From Gluconobacter aidae (GTDB lineage Bacteria; Pseudomonadota; Alphaproteobacteria; Acetobacterales; Acetobacteraceae), in the NCBI RefSeq assembly GCF_009547075.1, contig NZ_WIPH01000015.1, positions 1 through 60,605 on the forward strand: 60,605 nucleotides of DNA, in the 5' to 3' direction. Within the stretch, counting starts at the first letter, position 1. Every line of letters begins with the position of its first letter. The notes under the pieces are model-generated. The model was given only the letters and a program-made list of their open reading frames with translations. It was not told the DNA's origin and did not search any database. Shown here one piece after another: positions 42,316 through 52,468 of the stretch. The position numbers and the translations under genes are program-made.

Positions 42316-42966
42316 TCAGTGATGGTGGTGCGGCGTACGATGTGTGCCGCTGCCGTGCCGTGAGACGGGGGCGATGCTGGTTCCTGCGGCCTGAATGGCC
42401 TGCGCGCTCGTATCCGACGGATCCGCCTCGGCCACTTCCGGCTCTGTGGCGGGATGCATGGACGGCGCAATATCCGTCATCTTCGCAATCGTGACATGGG
42501 CCGTGCCCGCGCCGAGCATACCGATCTTTGCGGCGGCGGCATGGGACAGGTCGATGATGCGGCTGTTGAAAGGCCCACGATCATTGACTGTCACCACGAC
42601 GGAGCGTCCTGTATCCTGGGATGTCACGAGAAGTTTCGTGCCGAGGGGCAGGGAAGGATGTGCTGCTGTCAGATCGTTGGTGTTGAATGTCGTCCCGCTG
42701 GCCGTGCGCCGTCCATGAAAATGCCGTCCATACCAGCTCGCCATGCCATGCTGGGACCAGGTGTGAGCGGCCTGGTGGGCACGGTTTGCAAGTGCGGCCC
42801 GAACGGAGTCTGCCCAGCTCGTCTTCGGCGTTCCATCAGCGGCAGAATCGTCGCTCGCGTGAGCGGCGTGATGACTGGCCAGCCCGGCAAGCGCCACGGC
42901 GAACGTCATGCTGCGCAGGGGAATGCAACGTATGGGATTGCGAAGGACAGACAGATCAAAGCGCAC
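42316..42966 (-). CDS. RlpA-like septal ring lipoprotein/lytic transglycosylase family
   Basis: A 216-residue exported protein with a double-psi beta-barrel RlpA domain: GMASWYGRHFHGRRTASG, AAHPSLPLGTKLLV and VNDRGPFNSRIIDLS, including catalytic-type aspartate. The signal peptide ends near AAHAS; no lipobox cysteine is visible, so it is likely soluble periplasmic. I take GTG 42966 to include a basic n-region; ATG 42909 is the alternative. The C-terminal tail is low-complexity and ends in HHHH. No SPOR domain is seen. Confidence 0.87.
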   Translation of the reverse strand: MRFDLSVLRNPIRCIPLRSMTFAVALAGLASHHAAHASDDSAADGTPKTSWADSVRAALANRAHQAAHTWSQHGMASWYGRHFHGRRTASGTTFNTNDLTAAHPSLPLGTKLLVTSQDTGRSVVVTVNDRGPFNSRIIDLSHAAAAKIGMLGAGTAHVTIAKMTDIAPSMHPATEPEVAEADPSDTSAQAIQAAGTSIAPVSRHGSGTHRTPHHHH

Positions 42967-43119
42967 TATATCAGGTTCTTCTCCAGTGGACGGGACGGGC
43001 TCAGATCGCACCAGATAGCACAAAAATGCGGCCCTGTCCTCTTTTGGACACCCTGAAGACGGCAGCAATAGGGCAATGACGCTTTCATGACGGCTCCGAA
43101 AGTGCTATCGCGCGGCCAG

Positions 43120-43569
43120 ATGAAACGCCCTCTGATCACCGTTCTCAACGGTCCGAATCTCAACATGCTGGGTCTTCGCCAGCCCGGAATCTATGGTCAC
43201 GCCACGCTCGATGACGTTGAGCAGGTGTGCATTCAGGCTGCCGAACGGCTTGATGTCGCCATTGATTTCCGCCAGACGAACGGAGAGGGTGAGCTCGTGT
43301 CCTGGGTGCAGGAATGTCGCGGCCGTGCAGACGGAATCGTGATCAATCCTGCCGCTTACGGGCATACCTCGATTGCCCTGCTCGATGCGCTTCTTGCGGT
43401 CGAACTGCCCGTGGTTGAGGTTCATATTTCCAATATCCATCGCAGGGAGCCGTTCCGTCATCACACCTACGTCTCGCAGGCCGCCATCGGCGTGATCTGC
43501 GGCCTCGGCGTCAGGGGATACGCGCACGCGCTTCAGGCAATAACCGACATGATCGAAGACGAAGGATGA
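43120..43569 (+). CDS. aroQ: Type II 3-dehydroquinate dehydratase
   Basis: The small dodecameric dehydroquinase of the shikimate pathway, 149 residues. Active-site parts are VLNGPNLNMLG, INPAAYGHTSIALLDAL and EVHISNIHRREPFRHHTY. The tyrosine of the flexible loop is in QPGIYGHATL. ATG 43120 gives the family length; ATG 43087 would add 11 residues. Its stop overlaps the accB start (ATGA). The aroQ-accB-accC order is common in alphaproteobacteria. Confidence 0.96.
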   Translation: MKRPLITVLNGPNLNMLGLRQPGIYGHATLDDVEQVCIQAAERLDVAIDFRQTNGEGELVSWVQECRGRADGIVINPAAYGHTSIALLDALLAVELPVVEVHISNIHRREPFRHHTYVSQAAIGVICGLGVRGYAHALQAITDMIEDEG

Positions 43570-44021
43570 GCCGTATGCTCGTGGACAAGGATGCCATTCG
43601 GGCATTGGCCGATATTCTGACGGAAACCGGCCTGACCGAAATCGAGATTTCCGAAGCTGAAAGCCGGATCCGTGTGGCCCGCAATGTCAGCGTGGTCCAG
43701 GCTGCTGCTCCGGCCGCTGCACCTGTGGCCCCTGTTGCTCCGGTCGCCGCTGTGCCCGTCGCCGCTCCGGCAGATCCGGCCAAGCATCCGGGCATGGTCC
43801 CGAGCCCGATGGTCGGTGTGGCTTATCTGACGCCGGATCCGGCATCTCCCCCATTTGCCGTTGAAGGCCAGGCGGTTGCCGCAGGTCAGACCATCATGCT
43901 CATCGAAGCCATGAAGACCTTCAACCAGATCAAGGCGCCCCGCGCCGGCACGCTGACCAAGCTCCTTGTCGAATCCGGGCAACCGGTCGAATTCGGCGAA
44001 GCCCTGGCGATCATCGAGTAA
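43566..44021 (+). CDS. accB: Biotin carboxyl carrier protein of acetyl-CoA carboxylase
   Basis: A 151-residue carrier. An N-terminal helical part comes first, then an Ala/Pro/Val linker (about residues 45-75), then the biotinyl domain with the modified lysine in [25 protein letters not shown] is the conserved start of the domain. The stop overlaps the accC start (TAATG). Confidence 0.97.
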   Translation: MSRMLVDKDAIRALADILTETGLTEIEISEAESRIRVARNVSVVQAAAPAAAPVAPVAPVAAVPVAAPADPAKHPGMVPSPMVGVAYLTPDPASPPFAVEGQAVAAGQTIMLIEAMKTFNQIKAPRAGTLTKLLVESGQPVEFGEALAIIE

Positions 44022-45373
44022 TGATTTCCAAGGTCCTTATTGCCAACCGGGGCGAGATCGCGCTGCGTATCCAGCGCGCCTGCCGCGAGATGGGCATCAA
44101 AACCGTTGCCGTGCATTCGACGGCCGACGCCGATGCAATGCATGTGCGTCTGGCCGATGAAGCCGTCTGCATCGGTCCGCCGAGTGCGCGTGACTCGTAC
44201 CTGAATGTCGCAGCCATTCTTTCGGCTGCGACGATCACGGGGGCGGACGCCATTCATCCGGGCTATGGCTTCCTGTCGGAAAACGCCGAATTTGCCGAGA
44301 CCGTGGAAGAACACGGCCTTGCGTTCATCGGCCCGACGGCCGAGCACATCCGCACGATGGGCGACAAGATTACGGCCAAGACGACCATGCGCGCGCTTGG
44401 TGTGCCGCTGGTTCCGGGCTCCGATGGTGCCCTGCCGGATCTTCAGGCCGCCCGTGAAGTCGCTGAACAGGTCGGCTATCCGGTCCTGATCAAGGCTGCC
44501 GCCGGTGGTGGTGGTCGCGGGATGAAGGTGGCGCAGACGGCAGACGATATCGAGGAAGCCTGGTCCGTGGCGCGTGCCGAAGCCCGTGCGGCCTTCGGCA
44601 ACGACGAGGTCTATCTCGAGAAGTACATGAACCGCCCGCGTCATATCGAGCTTCAGATCCTCGGTGATGCGCATGGCAATGTCGTGCATTTCGGTGAGCG
44701 TGACTGCTCGCTCCAGCGTCGTCACCAGAAGCTGCTGGAAGAGGCCGGTTCGCCGGCCCTGACGGATGCCGAGCGTGAGGAAATCGGCCGTACCGCGACC
44801 GAGGCCCTCTCACGCATGGGCTACCGCAATGCCGGAACGCTTGAGTTCCTGTATCAGGACGGTCAGTTCTGCTTCATCGAGATGAACACGCGCCTTCAGG
44901 TCGAGCATCCGGTGACGGAGATGGTCTGTAACGTGGATCTCGTGCGCGAGCAGATCCGCATCGCATCCGGTGAACCGCTTGGTTACACGCAGGCGGACGT
45001 CAGGATGTCCGGCCATGCCATCGAGTGCCGTATCAACGCCGAAGATCCGGAAACCTTCATGCCGAGTCCCGGCACGATCAAGGTGTTACATGCTCCGGGT
45101 GGACTGGGTGTTCGTATGGACAGCGCCATTTACGCTGGCTATCGCATCCCGCCTTATTACGACAGCATGATCGCCAAGCTGATCGTTCACGCTCCGACCC
45201 GCGCCGAAGCCATTGCCCGCATGCAGCGTGCCCTGGACGAATGCGTGGTTGACGGTGTGAAGACGGTTATTCCGCTGCATCAGAAGATTCTGGCGGACCC
45301 GTCTTTCCAGAAGGGGGATTATACGATCCACTGGCTGGAAAACTTTGTCGCTGCCCAGCGGGCAGGGAAATAA
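44021..45373 (+). CDS. accC: Biotin carboxylase subunit of acetyl-CoA carboxylase
   Basis: AccC carboxylates biotin on AccB with ATP and bicarbonate, the first step of fatty acid synthesis. The 450-residue protein has [25 protein letters not shown], the glycine-rich ATP loop [25 protein letters not shown] and [14 protein letters not shown]. It is coupled to accB and followed by a NIPSNAP gene after 14 nt. Confidence 0.97.
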   Translation: MISKVLIANRGEIALRIQRACREMGIKTVAVHSTADADAMHVRLADEAVCIGPPSARDSYLNVAAILSAATITGADAIHPGYGFLSENAEFAETVEEHGLAFIGPTAEHIRTMGDKITAKTTMRALGVPLVPGSDGALPDLQAAREVAEQVGYPVLIKAAAGGGGRGMKVAQTADDIEEAWSVARAEARAAFGNDEVYLEKYMNRPRHIELQILGDAHGNVVHFGERDCSLQRRHQKLLEEAGSPALTDAEREEIGRTATEALSRMGYRNAGTLEFLYQDGQFCFIEMNTRLQVEHPVTEMVCNVDLVREQIRIASGEPLGYTQADVRMSGHAIECRINAEDPETFMPSPGTIKVLHAPGGLGVRMDSAIYAGYRIPPYYDSMIAKLIVHAPTRAEAIARMQRALDECVVDGVKTVIPLHQKILADPSFQKGDYTIHWLENFVAAQRAGK

Positions 45374-45387
45374 ACCGGAGACAGCCC

Positions 45388-45957
45388 ATGAGTTACGCAG
45401 AAACCATCGTTCTCGATGTCCGCATCGGACAGATGCCGCAGGTGGTTTCTGCTCTCACGGGCCGTGACGGGCTCGCCGTCTGGGTGAGCGAGATCGGTGT
45501 CCTGAACCGGGTTGTTCTTTTCCGGACGGCAGATACCTATGATGCTCTTCTGGAAGGGCGTCCGGATGTGCTTGCAGCCATTCCTGAAGAACCCGTTCAG
45601 AATGTCGCGGTGACAAGCTGGCGTATCATTTCCCCGCTGCTTCCAGCCGGGGAGCACGGCAGCCTCTATGAATGGCGCTGCTACGATCTGAAGCTTGGGC
45701 AGGTCGGGAACGTGGAAGAGGCTTTTGCCGCTGCGGTTCCGGTACGGCTGGAACTCTCCCCGCTGCTTTGCGGGATGATCTCGATTGAAGGAACACCCAG
45801 GCTCGCGCATATCTGGCCGTATGCGGACATGAATGCCCGTCTGGAGATCCGGGCGCAGGCCATAGCCAGCGGTGTGTGGCCTCCGAAGATTGGCGGTGAT
45901 CTGCTCGCCATGGAAAATGCGATCCTGCTTCCGGTACAGGGTTCCGCCTGGAGCTGA
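45388..45957 (+). CDS. NIPSNAP family protein
   Basis: A 189-residue protein with two ferredoxin-like alpha/beta repeats typical of NIPSNAP: the first (AETIVLDVRIGQMPQVVSAL) and the second (YEWRCYDLKLGQVGNVEEAF). Function in bacteria is unclear. It has GGAGA ahead of the ATG and lies 14 nt after accC, so it is probably part of the aroQ-accB-accC transcript, which ends at the terminator just downstream. Confidence 0.82.
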   Translation: MSYAETIVLDVRIGQMPQVVSALTGRDGLAVWVSEIGVLNRVVLFRTADTYDALLEGRPDVLAAIPEEPVQNVAVTSWRIISPLLPAGEHGSLYEWRCYDLKLGQVGNVEEAFAAAVPVRLELSPLLCGMISIEGTPRLAHIWPYADMNARLEIRAQAIASGVWPPKIGGDLLAMENAILLPVQGSAWS

Positions 45958-45980
45958 GATAGCCTGAAAAACAGGCACAA

Positions 45981-46015
45981 AAAAAGCGCTTCAGGTCTGA
46001 CCTGCCGCGCTTTTT
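45981..46015. terminator. Bidirectional terminator after NIPSNAP gene
   Basis: AAAAAGCGC (45981-45989) pairs with GCGCTTTTT (46007-46015), with an inner CAGGT/ACCTG stem. A and T runs on the two sides suit termination from both strands, serving the NIPSNAP gene and the convergent YfdX gene. Confidence 0.85.
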
Positions 46016-46040
46016 CTGTCTGAAGACAGTGTCGTGAAGA

Positions 46041-46772
<732 letters not shown>

Positions 46773-47183
46773 ATATCGTCTCCGTGAATATTCGGTTCTG
46801 ACTCTCATGGATATTTCATGATGACGGAACGGGCAAATTAACGATCATTTAGTGACTGTGGTTCTTGCGAGTTTCTTTTGCCGCCCCTTCCAGGGCGGCG
46901 CGTCATTTTTCGTGCGGGGCGGATGGGATTTCTGAAAACCGGTATTCACACATCTAATTCGTATTGTTGCTTTTGTGGTGTTATTTTTAGAACTAAAAGA
47001 CCTTATCGCGTGATGCATTGAAATAAAAATGAGAATATTGAGGTTTTCATTTGCGGATGGCTTGCTCTGGAAGGGGGCTTTTCGTATGTACGATGCCTCA
47101 ATCACGATACCGTGCCTTGCGCCGGAAAGATCGGCCTTTCCTGAACGCATCGCAGGCATCAGCCGAGTAGCGAGTATTTCCAG
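46773..47183. other. 411-bp intergenic region between YfdX gene and edd
   Basis: No convincing protein gene. It holds an intrinsic-terminator-like hairpin at 46880-46909 with no assigned gene before it, an AT-rich part near 46930-47050, and should contain the edd promoter and the divergent YfdX promoter. A 104-codon minus-strand frame covering the hairpin is not supported. Confidence 0.55.
46880..46909 (+). terminator. Orphan plus-strand terminator hairpin
   Basis: GCCGCCC (46880-46886) pairs with GGGCGGC (46893-46899) around CTTCCA and is followed by GCGTCATTTTT. No plus-strand gene lies directly upstream, since the YfdX gene runs the other way. It may end a small RNA starting near 46780-46850. 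Confidence 0.5.
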
Positions 47184-49031
47184 ATGTCTCTGAATCCCGT
47201 CGTCGAGAGCGTGACTGCCCGTATCATCGAGCGTTCAAAAGTCTCCCGTCGCCGGTATCTCGCCCTGATGGAGCGCAACCGCGCCAAGGGTGTGCTCCGG
47301 CCCAAGCTGGCCTGCGGTAATCTGGCGCATGCCATCGCGGCGTCCAGTCCCGACAAGCCGGATCTGATGCGTCCCACCGGGACCAATATCGGCGTCATCA
47401 CGACTTATAACGACATGCTCTCGGCGCATCAGCCGTATGGCCGCTATCCCGAACAGATCAAGCTGTTCGCCCGTGAAGTCGGTGCGACGGCCCAGGTTGC
47501 AGGCGGCGCGCCAGCCATGTGCGACGGTGTGACGCAGGGGCAGGAGGGCATGGAGCTCTCCCTGTTCTCCCGTGACGTGATCGCCATGTCCACGGCGGTC
47601 GGGCTGAGCCACGGCATGTTTGAAGGCGTGGCGCTGCTGGGCATCTGCGACAAGATCGTGCCGGGCCTTCTGATGGGCGCCCTGCGCTTCGGCCATCTGC
47701 CGGCCATGCTCATCCCGGCGGGTCCGATGCCGTCCGGTCTTCCGAACAAGGAAAAGCAGCGCATCCGCCAGCTCTATGTGCAGGGCAAGGTCGGGCAGGA
47801 CGAACTGATGGAAGCGGAAAACGCCTCCTATCACAGCCCGGGCACCTGCACGTTCTATGGCACGGCCAATACGAACCAGATGATGGTCGAGATCATGGGG
47901 CTGATGATGCCGGACTCGGCCTTCATCAATCCCAACACGAAGCTGCGTCAGGCCATGACGCGCTTGGGTATCCACCGTCTGGCCGAAATCGGCCTGAATG
48001 GCGAGGATGTCCGTCCGCTCGCCCATTGCGTGGATGAAAAAGCCATCGTGAACGCGGCCGTCGGGCTGCTGGCGACGGGGGGCTCAACCAACCATTCGAT
48101 CCATCTGCCCGCCATCGCCCGGGCTGCCGGTATCCTGATCGACTGGGAAGACATCAGTCGCCTGTCATCCGCGGTGCCGCTGATCACCCGTGTTTATCCG
48201 AGCGGTTCCGAGGACGTGAACGCGTTCAACCGCGTGGGTGGCATGCCGACCGTAATCGCCGAACTCACGCGCGCCGGTATGCTGCACAAGGACATCCTGA
48301 CGGTCTCTCGCGGCGGTTTCTCCGATTATGCCCGCCGCGCGTCGCTCGAAGGCGACGAGCTTGTCTACAGCCATGCAAAGCCGTCCACGGACGCCGATAT
48401 CCTGCGTGATGTTACTGCGCCTTTCCGGCCCGATGGTGGTATGCGCCTGATGACGGGCAATCTGGGCCGCGCGATCTACAAGAGCAGCGCCATCGCGCCC
48501 GAGCATCTGACCGTTGAAGCGCCGGCACGGGTCTTCCAGGACCAGCATGACGTCATCACGGCCTATCAGAACGGTGAGCTGGAGCGTGATGTCGTTGTGG
48601 TCGTCCGGTTCCAGGGACCGGAAGCCAACGGCATGCCGGAACTTCACAAGCTGACCCCGACTCTGGGTGTTCTTCAGGATCGCGGCTTCAAGGTGGCTCT
48701 GCTGACGGATGGGCGCATGTCCGGTGCGAGCGGCAAGGTCCCGGCCGCCATTCATGTTGGTCCCGAAGCGCAGGTTGGCGGACCGATCGCCCGCGTGCGG
48801 GACGGCGACATGATCCGTGTCTGCGCCGTCACGGGACAGATCGAGGCTCTGGTGGACGCCGCCGAATGGGAGAGCCGCAAGCCGGTTCCGCCGCCACTCC
48901 CGGCTTTGGGAACGGGCCGTGAGCTGTTCGCGCTGATGCGTTCGGTGCATGATCCGGCTGAAGCTGGCGGATCCGCGATGCTGGCCCAGGTGGATCGCGT
49001 GATCGAAGCCGTTGGCGACGACATTCACTAA
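47184..49031 (+). CDS. edd: Phosphogluconate dehydratase (Entner-Doudoroff)
   Basis: Edd dehydrates 6-phosphogluconate to KDPG and carries an iron-sulfur cluster. The 615-residue protein has the IlvD/Edd landmarks YNDMLSAHQPYGRYPEQIK, GGAPAMCDGVTQGQEGMELS, GICDKIVPGLLMG, CTFYGTANTNQMM and TDGRMSGASGKVPAAIH. The length and motifs mark it as Edd rather than dihydroxy-acid dehydratase. eda follows after 12 nt. Confidence 0.97.
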   Translation: MSLNPVVESVTARIIERSKVSRRRYLALMERNRAKGVLRPKLACGNLAHAIAASSPDKPDLMRPTGTNIGVITTYNDMLSAHQPYGRYPEQIKLFAREVGATAQVAGGAPAMCDGVTQGQEGMELSLFSRDVIAMSTAVGLSHGMFEGVALLGICDKIVPGLLMGALRFGHLPAMLIPAGPMPSGLPNKEKQRIRQLYVQGKVGQDELMEAENASYHSPGTCTFYGTANTNQMMVEIMGLMMPDSAFINPNTKLRQAMTRLGIHRLAEIGLNGEDVRPLAHCVDEKAIVNAAVGLLATGGSTNHSIHLPAIARAAGILIDWEDISRLSSAVPLITRVYPSGSEDVNAFNRVGGMPTVIAELTRAGMLHKDILTVSRGGFSDYARRASLEGDELVYSHAKPSTDADILRDVTAPFRPDGGMRLMTGNLGRAIYKSSAIAPEHLTVEAPARVFQDQHDVITAYQNGELERDVVVVVRFQGPEANGMPELHKLTPTLGVLQDRGFKVALLTDGRMSGASGKVPAAIHVGPEAQVGGPIARVRDGDMIRVCAVTGQIEALVDAAEWESRKPVPPPLPALGTGRELFALMRSVHDPAEAGGSAMLAQVDRVIEAVGDDIH

Positions 49032-49043
49032 GGAAGATTTCTC

Positions 49044-49667
49044 ATGCTCGATACTGCCAAACTCGACGCCGTCATGAGCCGCTGTCCGGTCATGCCGGTG
49101 CTGGTGGTCAATGACGTGACGCTGGCCCGACCGATGGCCGAGGCTCTGGTGGCTGGCGGACTGTCCACGCTGGAAGTCACGCTGCGCACGCCCTGCGCCC
49201 TTGAAGCCATTGAGGAAATGTCGAAAGTGCCGGGTGCGCTTGTCGGTGCGGGAACGGTGCTGAATCCGTCCGACATGGACCGTGCCGTGAAGGCGGGCGC
49301 GCGCTTCATCGTCAGCCCCGGTCTGACAGAAGCGCTGGCAAAGGCGTCGGTCGAGCATGACGTCCCGTTCCTGCCGGGCATTGCCAATGCGGGCGACATC
49401 ATGCGCGGTCTGGATCTGGGGCTGTCGCGCTTCAAGTTCTTCCCGGCCGTGACGAATGGTGGCATTCCCGCGCTCAAGAGCTTGGCCAGTGTTTTCGGTA
49501 GCAATGTCCGCTTCTGCCCCACAGGCGGCATTACGGAAGAGAGCGCGCCGGATTGGCTCGCCCTTCCGTCCGTGGCCTGCGTCGGTGGGTCCTGGGTGAC
49601 GGCCGGCACGTTCGATGCGGACAAGGTCCGTCAGCGCGCCACGGCTGCGGCACTCTTTACGGTCTGA
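49044..49667 (+). CDS. eda: KDPG aldolase (Entner-Doudoroff)
   Basis: Eda splits KDPG into pyruvate and glyceraldehyde-3-phosphate. The 207-residue class I aldolase has VMPVLVVNDVTLARPMAEAL, the glutamate in LEVTLRTP, the Schiff-base lysine in RFKFFPAV, and the phosphate loop CPTGGITEE. AGGAAG precedes its ATG. The gene is co-oriented with edd and with purH downstream. Confidence 0.97.
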   Translation: MLDTAKLDAVMSRCPVMPVLVVNDVTLARPMAEALVAGGLSTLEVTLRTPCALEAIEEMSKVPGALVGAGTVLNPSDMDRAVKAGARFIVSPGLTEALAKASVEHDVPFLPGIANAGDIMRGLDLGLSRFKFFPAVTNGGIPALKSLASVFGSNVRFCPTGGITEESAPDWLALPSVACVGGSWVTAGTFDADKVRQRATAAALFTV

Positions 49668-49770
49668 TCTTCGAAGCATTTTGCGGATGCTGTCAGAATG
49701 TTGCGGCATCCGTGAACGTTTTGTGAACAAATGGTTTGCGAAACACGTCGAAGCAGACCATACAGGGCGC

Positions 49771-50334
49771 GTGACCGGACGTTCCCATCTGCTGATTGGC
49801 GGCTTTGCCGTGCTGTGCGCAATGCGCTGGCACATCCTGTCGCCTGAACCGCTCTCCGTCTGCACGGGACTGCTGGGCAGTCTTCTGCCAGACATCGATA
49901 CCGAACGCTCCATGCTCGGCAGCCGGCTGAAATTCCTCTCCCGTTTTCTGGCAAAGACCTTTGGTCATCGTGGCCTTACACATTCCGGCGTAATGCTGCT
50001 TCTGGCCGCGGCCGTGCTGAACGGGCTGATGGGACCCGAAAGCCTGCGTGGGCCCTGGGGCGCGCTTCTGCTGGGGGCAGGGACGCATATCGCGGCTGAC
50101 CTTCCGACAGGCGGGTGTCAGCTCTTCGCGCCTCTCAGCCGTTCACGACTCTCGCTCTGGCCTTATGTCCGGACTGGCAGGATCGGAGAAATCATGCTTC
50201 TTGTGCCCATTCTCTGCCTTCTGGGTTGGGCAGGGTTTTCCGGTAATGGCCCTGTTCCGGGTCATGTTCCTCCCTCTGCGCATCACTCGCGGTTGCGCGG
50301 ACATGTTTTGAAGGATATTTCATTCTCATCATGA
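49771..50334 (+). CDS. YdjM-like membrane-bound metal-dependent hydrolase
   Basis: A 187-residue inner-membrane protein of the DUF457/YdjM family. GTG 49771 gives the N-terminus [15 protein letters not shown], which matches the usual start of the family. The conserved parts are [23 protein letters not shown] and [15 protein letters not shown], with the metal-type aspartates and histidines, and [16 protein letters not shown]. Longer in-frame starts at 49615, 49687 and 49722 exist but overlap or crowd eda. The stop overlaps the purH start. Confidence 0.82.
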   Translation: MTGRSHLLIGGFAVLCAMRWHILSPEPLSVCTGLLGSLLPDIDTERSMLGSRLKFLSRFLAKTFGHRGLTHSGVMLLLAAAVLNGLMGPESLRGPWGALLLGAGTHIAADLPTGGCQLFAPLSRSRLSLWPYVRTGRIGEIMLLVPILCLLGWAGFSGNGPVPGHVPPSAHHSRLRGHVLKDISFSS

Positions 50335-51908
50335 CTGAGACCCGACTCCCCGTCCGTCGCGCCCTCCTCTCCGTTTCTGACAAGACGGGACTGATCGAAC
50401 TGGGGCGTGCGCTCGCCGCCCAAGGTGCGGAACTGCTTTCGACGGGAGGGTCTGCAAAGGCCCTTCGTGAAGCGGGTCTGACAGTCAAGGATGTCTCGGA
50501 GCATACCGGTTTTCCTGAAATCCTGGACGGCCGGGTCAAGACCCTCGTCCCGCAGGTGCATGGCGGCATCCTCGGACGCCGCGACCTTCCGGCCCATGTC
50601 GCGCAGATGGCCGAGCACAATATCGCGCCGATCGATCTGGTCTGTGTGAACCTCTATCCTTTTGCCGCGACCGTCGCATCGGGGGCAGGGGACGAGGACT
50701 GCATCGAGAACATCGATATCGGCGGTCCGGCCATGATTCGCGCTGCGGCCAAGAACTTCGATCACGTCACGATCCTGACCGATCCGCGTCAGTATGCGGC
50801 TGTCATCGCCTCGCTGGAACAGGGTGGCACGGTTCTGGCGGAACGTCGTGATTACGCAGCTTCCGCCTATGCGCATACGGCCGCCTATGACAGCATGATC
50901 TCCCGCTGGTTCGCGAAACAGGCCGGTGAGATCCTTCCCCCTGTCCTGACCCTGAGCGGTACCCGCGATGATCTGCTGCGCTATGGTGAGAACCCGCACC
51001 AGAAGGCCGCCTTCTATCGCGACGGCAGCCAGCGTCCGGGCGTTGCAAGTGCGCGTCAGGTTCAGGGAAAGGCCCTGAGCTACAACAACATCAACGACAC
51101 GGACGCCGCGTTCGAAGCCGTCGCCGAGTTCGATGAACCGACGGTCGTGATCGTCAAGCACGCCAATCCTTGTGGCGTGGCTTCTGCCACTACTCTGGAA
51201 CAGGCGTGGATCGCGGCCCTGCGCTGTGATCCGGTCTCGGCTTTCGGCGGCATCGTTGCAGTTAACCGGACGCTGAACGGCGCTACGGCCCAGAGGATCA
51301 GCAAGATCTTCACCGAAGTGATCGTGGCTCCCGATGCCGATGCGGAAGCGGTCGAGGTCCTGTCGCGCAAGAAGAACCTGCGTCTGCTGCTGACGCAGGG
51401 CGTGCCGGATCCTGCTGCCGAAGGGCTGGTGTTTCGTTCCGTCGCGGGTGGCTTTCTGGCTCAGACCCGTGATGCGGGCCGTGTGACGGAAGCCGATCTG
51501 AAGGTCGTGACCAAACGCGCACCGACGGCTCAGGAAATGAAGGATCTGCTGTTTGCGTTCCGTGTCGCAAAACACGTGAAGTCAAACGCTGTCATCTATG
51601 TCCGTAACGGGGCAACGGTCGGCATTGGCGCCGGACAGATGTCCCGGGTGGACAGCGCGCGTATTGCAGCGCGCAAGAGCGAGGACGCTGCGAAGGAAGC
51701 CGGAGAACGCGCGCCGCTGACGACCGGTTCGGTCGCGGCTTCGGACGCCTTCTTCCCCTTCGCCGACGGTCTTGAGAGCGTCGTTGCGGCGGGCGCTGTG
51801 GCTGTCATCCAGCCAGGCGGCTCAATTCGCGATCAGGAGGTGATCGATGCGGCAGATGCCGCCGGGATCGCCATGGTATTCACCGGCATGAGGCATTTCC
51901 GACATTGA
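50331..51908 (+). CDS. purH: Bifunctional AICAR transformylase/IMP cyclohydrolase
   Basis: PurH catalyses the last two steps of IMP synthesis. The 525-residue protein has the N-terminal MGS-like cyclohydrolase domain ([38 protein letters not shown]), then the transformylase with [35 protein letters not shown] and the C-terminal [17 protein letters not shown] produced by HisF in this window also feeds this enzyme. Its ATG overlaps the upstream stop (ATGA). Confidence 0.97.
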   Translation: MTETRLPVRRALLSVSDKTGLIELGRALAAQGAELLSTGGSAKALREAGLTVKDVSEHTGFPEILDGRVKTLVPQVHGGILGRRDLPAHVAQMAEHNIAPIDLVCVNLYPFAATVASGAGDEDCIENIDIGGPAMIRAAAKNFDHVTILTDPRQYAAVIASLEQGGTVLAERRDYAASAYAHTAAYDSMISRWFAKQAGEILPPVLTLSGTRDDLLRYGENPHQKAAFYRDGSQRPGVASARQVQGKALSYNNINDTDAAFEAVAEFDEPTVVIVKHANPCGVASATTLEQAWIAALRCDPVSAFGGIVAVNRTLNGATAQRISKIFTEVIVAPDADAEAVEVLSRKKNLRLLLTQGVPDPAAEGLVFRSVAGGFLAQTRDAGRVTEADLKVVTKRAPTAQEMKDLLFAFRVAKHVKSNAVIYVRNGATVGIGAGQMSRVDSARIAARKSEDAAKEAGERAPLTTGSVAASDAFFPFADGLESVVAAGAVAVIQPGGSIRDQEVIDAADAAGIAMVFTGMRHFRH

Positions 51909-52255
51909 AAAAGCTCGTTTTCGCCAGCCTGGTCCTGGCTCTGTCCGTCTCCGCAGCCGAGGCTGCTCCCTGCGTCTATGACATGACGCCGCTGCCCGTC
52001 ACGCAGGGAATTGTCTCCGGCATCACGCCTACGGGCGTGAAATTGCGCGATGGAACCACGGTCATTCTGCCGGACGAACTTCTGGCAGGTGTCCGGCTGA
52101 ACCAGAAACTGGCCGTCAGGGGGCTGATCTCTACGACGACGCATACGGTTCAGGCGTTGGCTCTGGAAGGCAACCCACCTGTATGCCCCAGCGCCCCCAC
52201 AATCCCACGTGGACCTTTTGCGGGGTCTCCGGCTTATGATGCGATTCATCCCTGA
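51905..52255 (+). CDS. Small exported protein of unknown function
   Basis: A 116-residue protein with a clear signal peptide ([20 protein letters not shown], cut before APC). The mature part is beta-rich with [22 protein letters not shown] and a C-terminal proline region containing a second cysteine. It starts at TTG 51905, overlapping the purH stop. No family is recognised; the layout suggests a small periplasmic beta-barrel. Confidence 0.75.
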   Translation: MKKLVFASLVLALSVSAAEAAPCVYDMTPLPVTQGIVSGITPTGVKLRDGTTVILPDELLAGVRLNQKLAVRGLISTTTHTVQALALEGNPPVCPSAPTIPRGPFAGSPAYDAIHP

Positions 52256-52332
52256 GGCATAAGGGGCCGTTCGCTGCATGTTTCTGAGGGGATGAGCCTT
52301 TCAGTTCTGTAGCCCCTGACATTGTGCTCTAG

Positions 52333-52373
52333 CGCCCCCGAGAAAGCCTGCAAAAAAGGTTTTCTCGGGGGCG
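52333..52373 (+). terminator. Perfect 13-bp terminator hairpin after purH operon
   Basis: CGCCCCCGAGAAA (52333-52345) pairs perfectly with TTTCTCGGGGGCG (52361-52373) around a 15-nt loop, followed by a short TATGCTTTT tail. It separates the purH operon from the flagellar genes. Confidence 0.8.
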
Positions 52374-52468
52374 TATGCTTTTGGGGCCGCTAAACGCTTT
52401 CTTTACTGTTCCTGTGCCAACAGTTTCCCCGGGTTTCCCATTGTTAGCGGATCCGGAGGCACACAGTT

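Noticed and set aside
46845-47159. A 104-codon minus-strand frame between YfdX gene and edd
   Set aside because: It translates through the terminator hairpin, is Lys/Arg/Ser rich without family features, and has no ribosome binding site.
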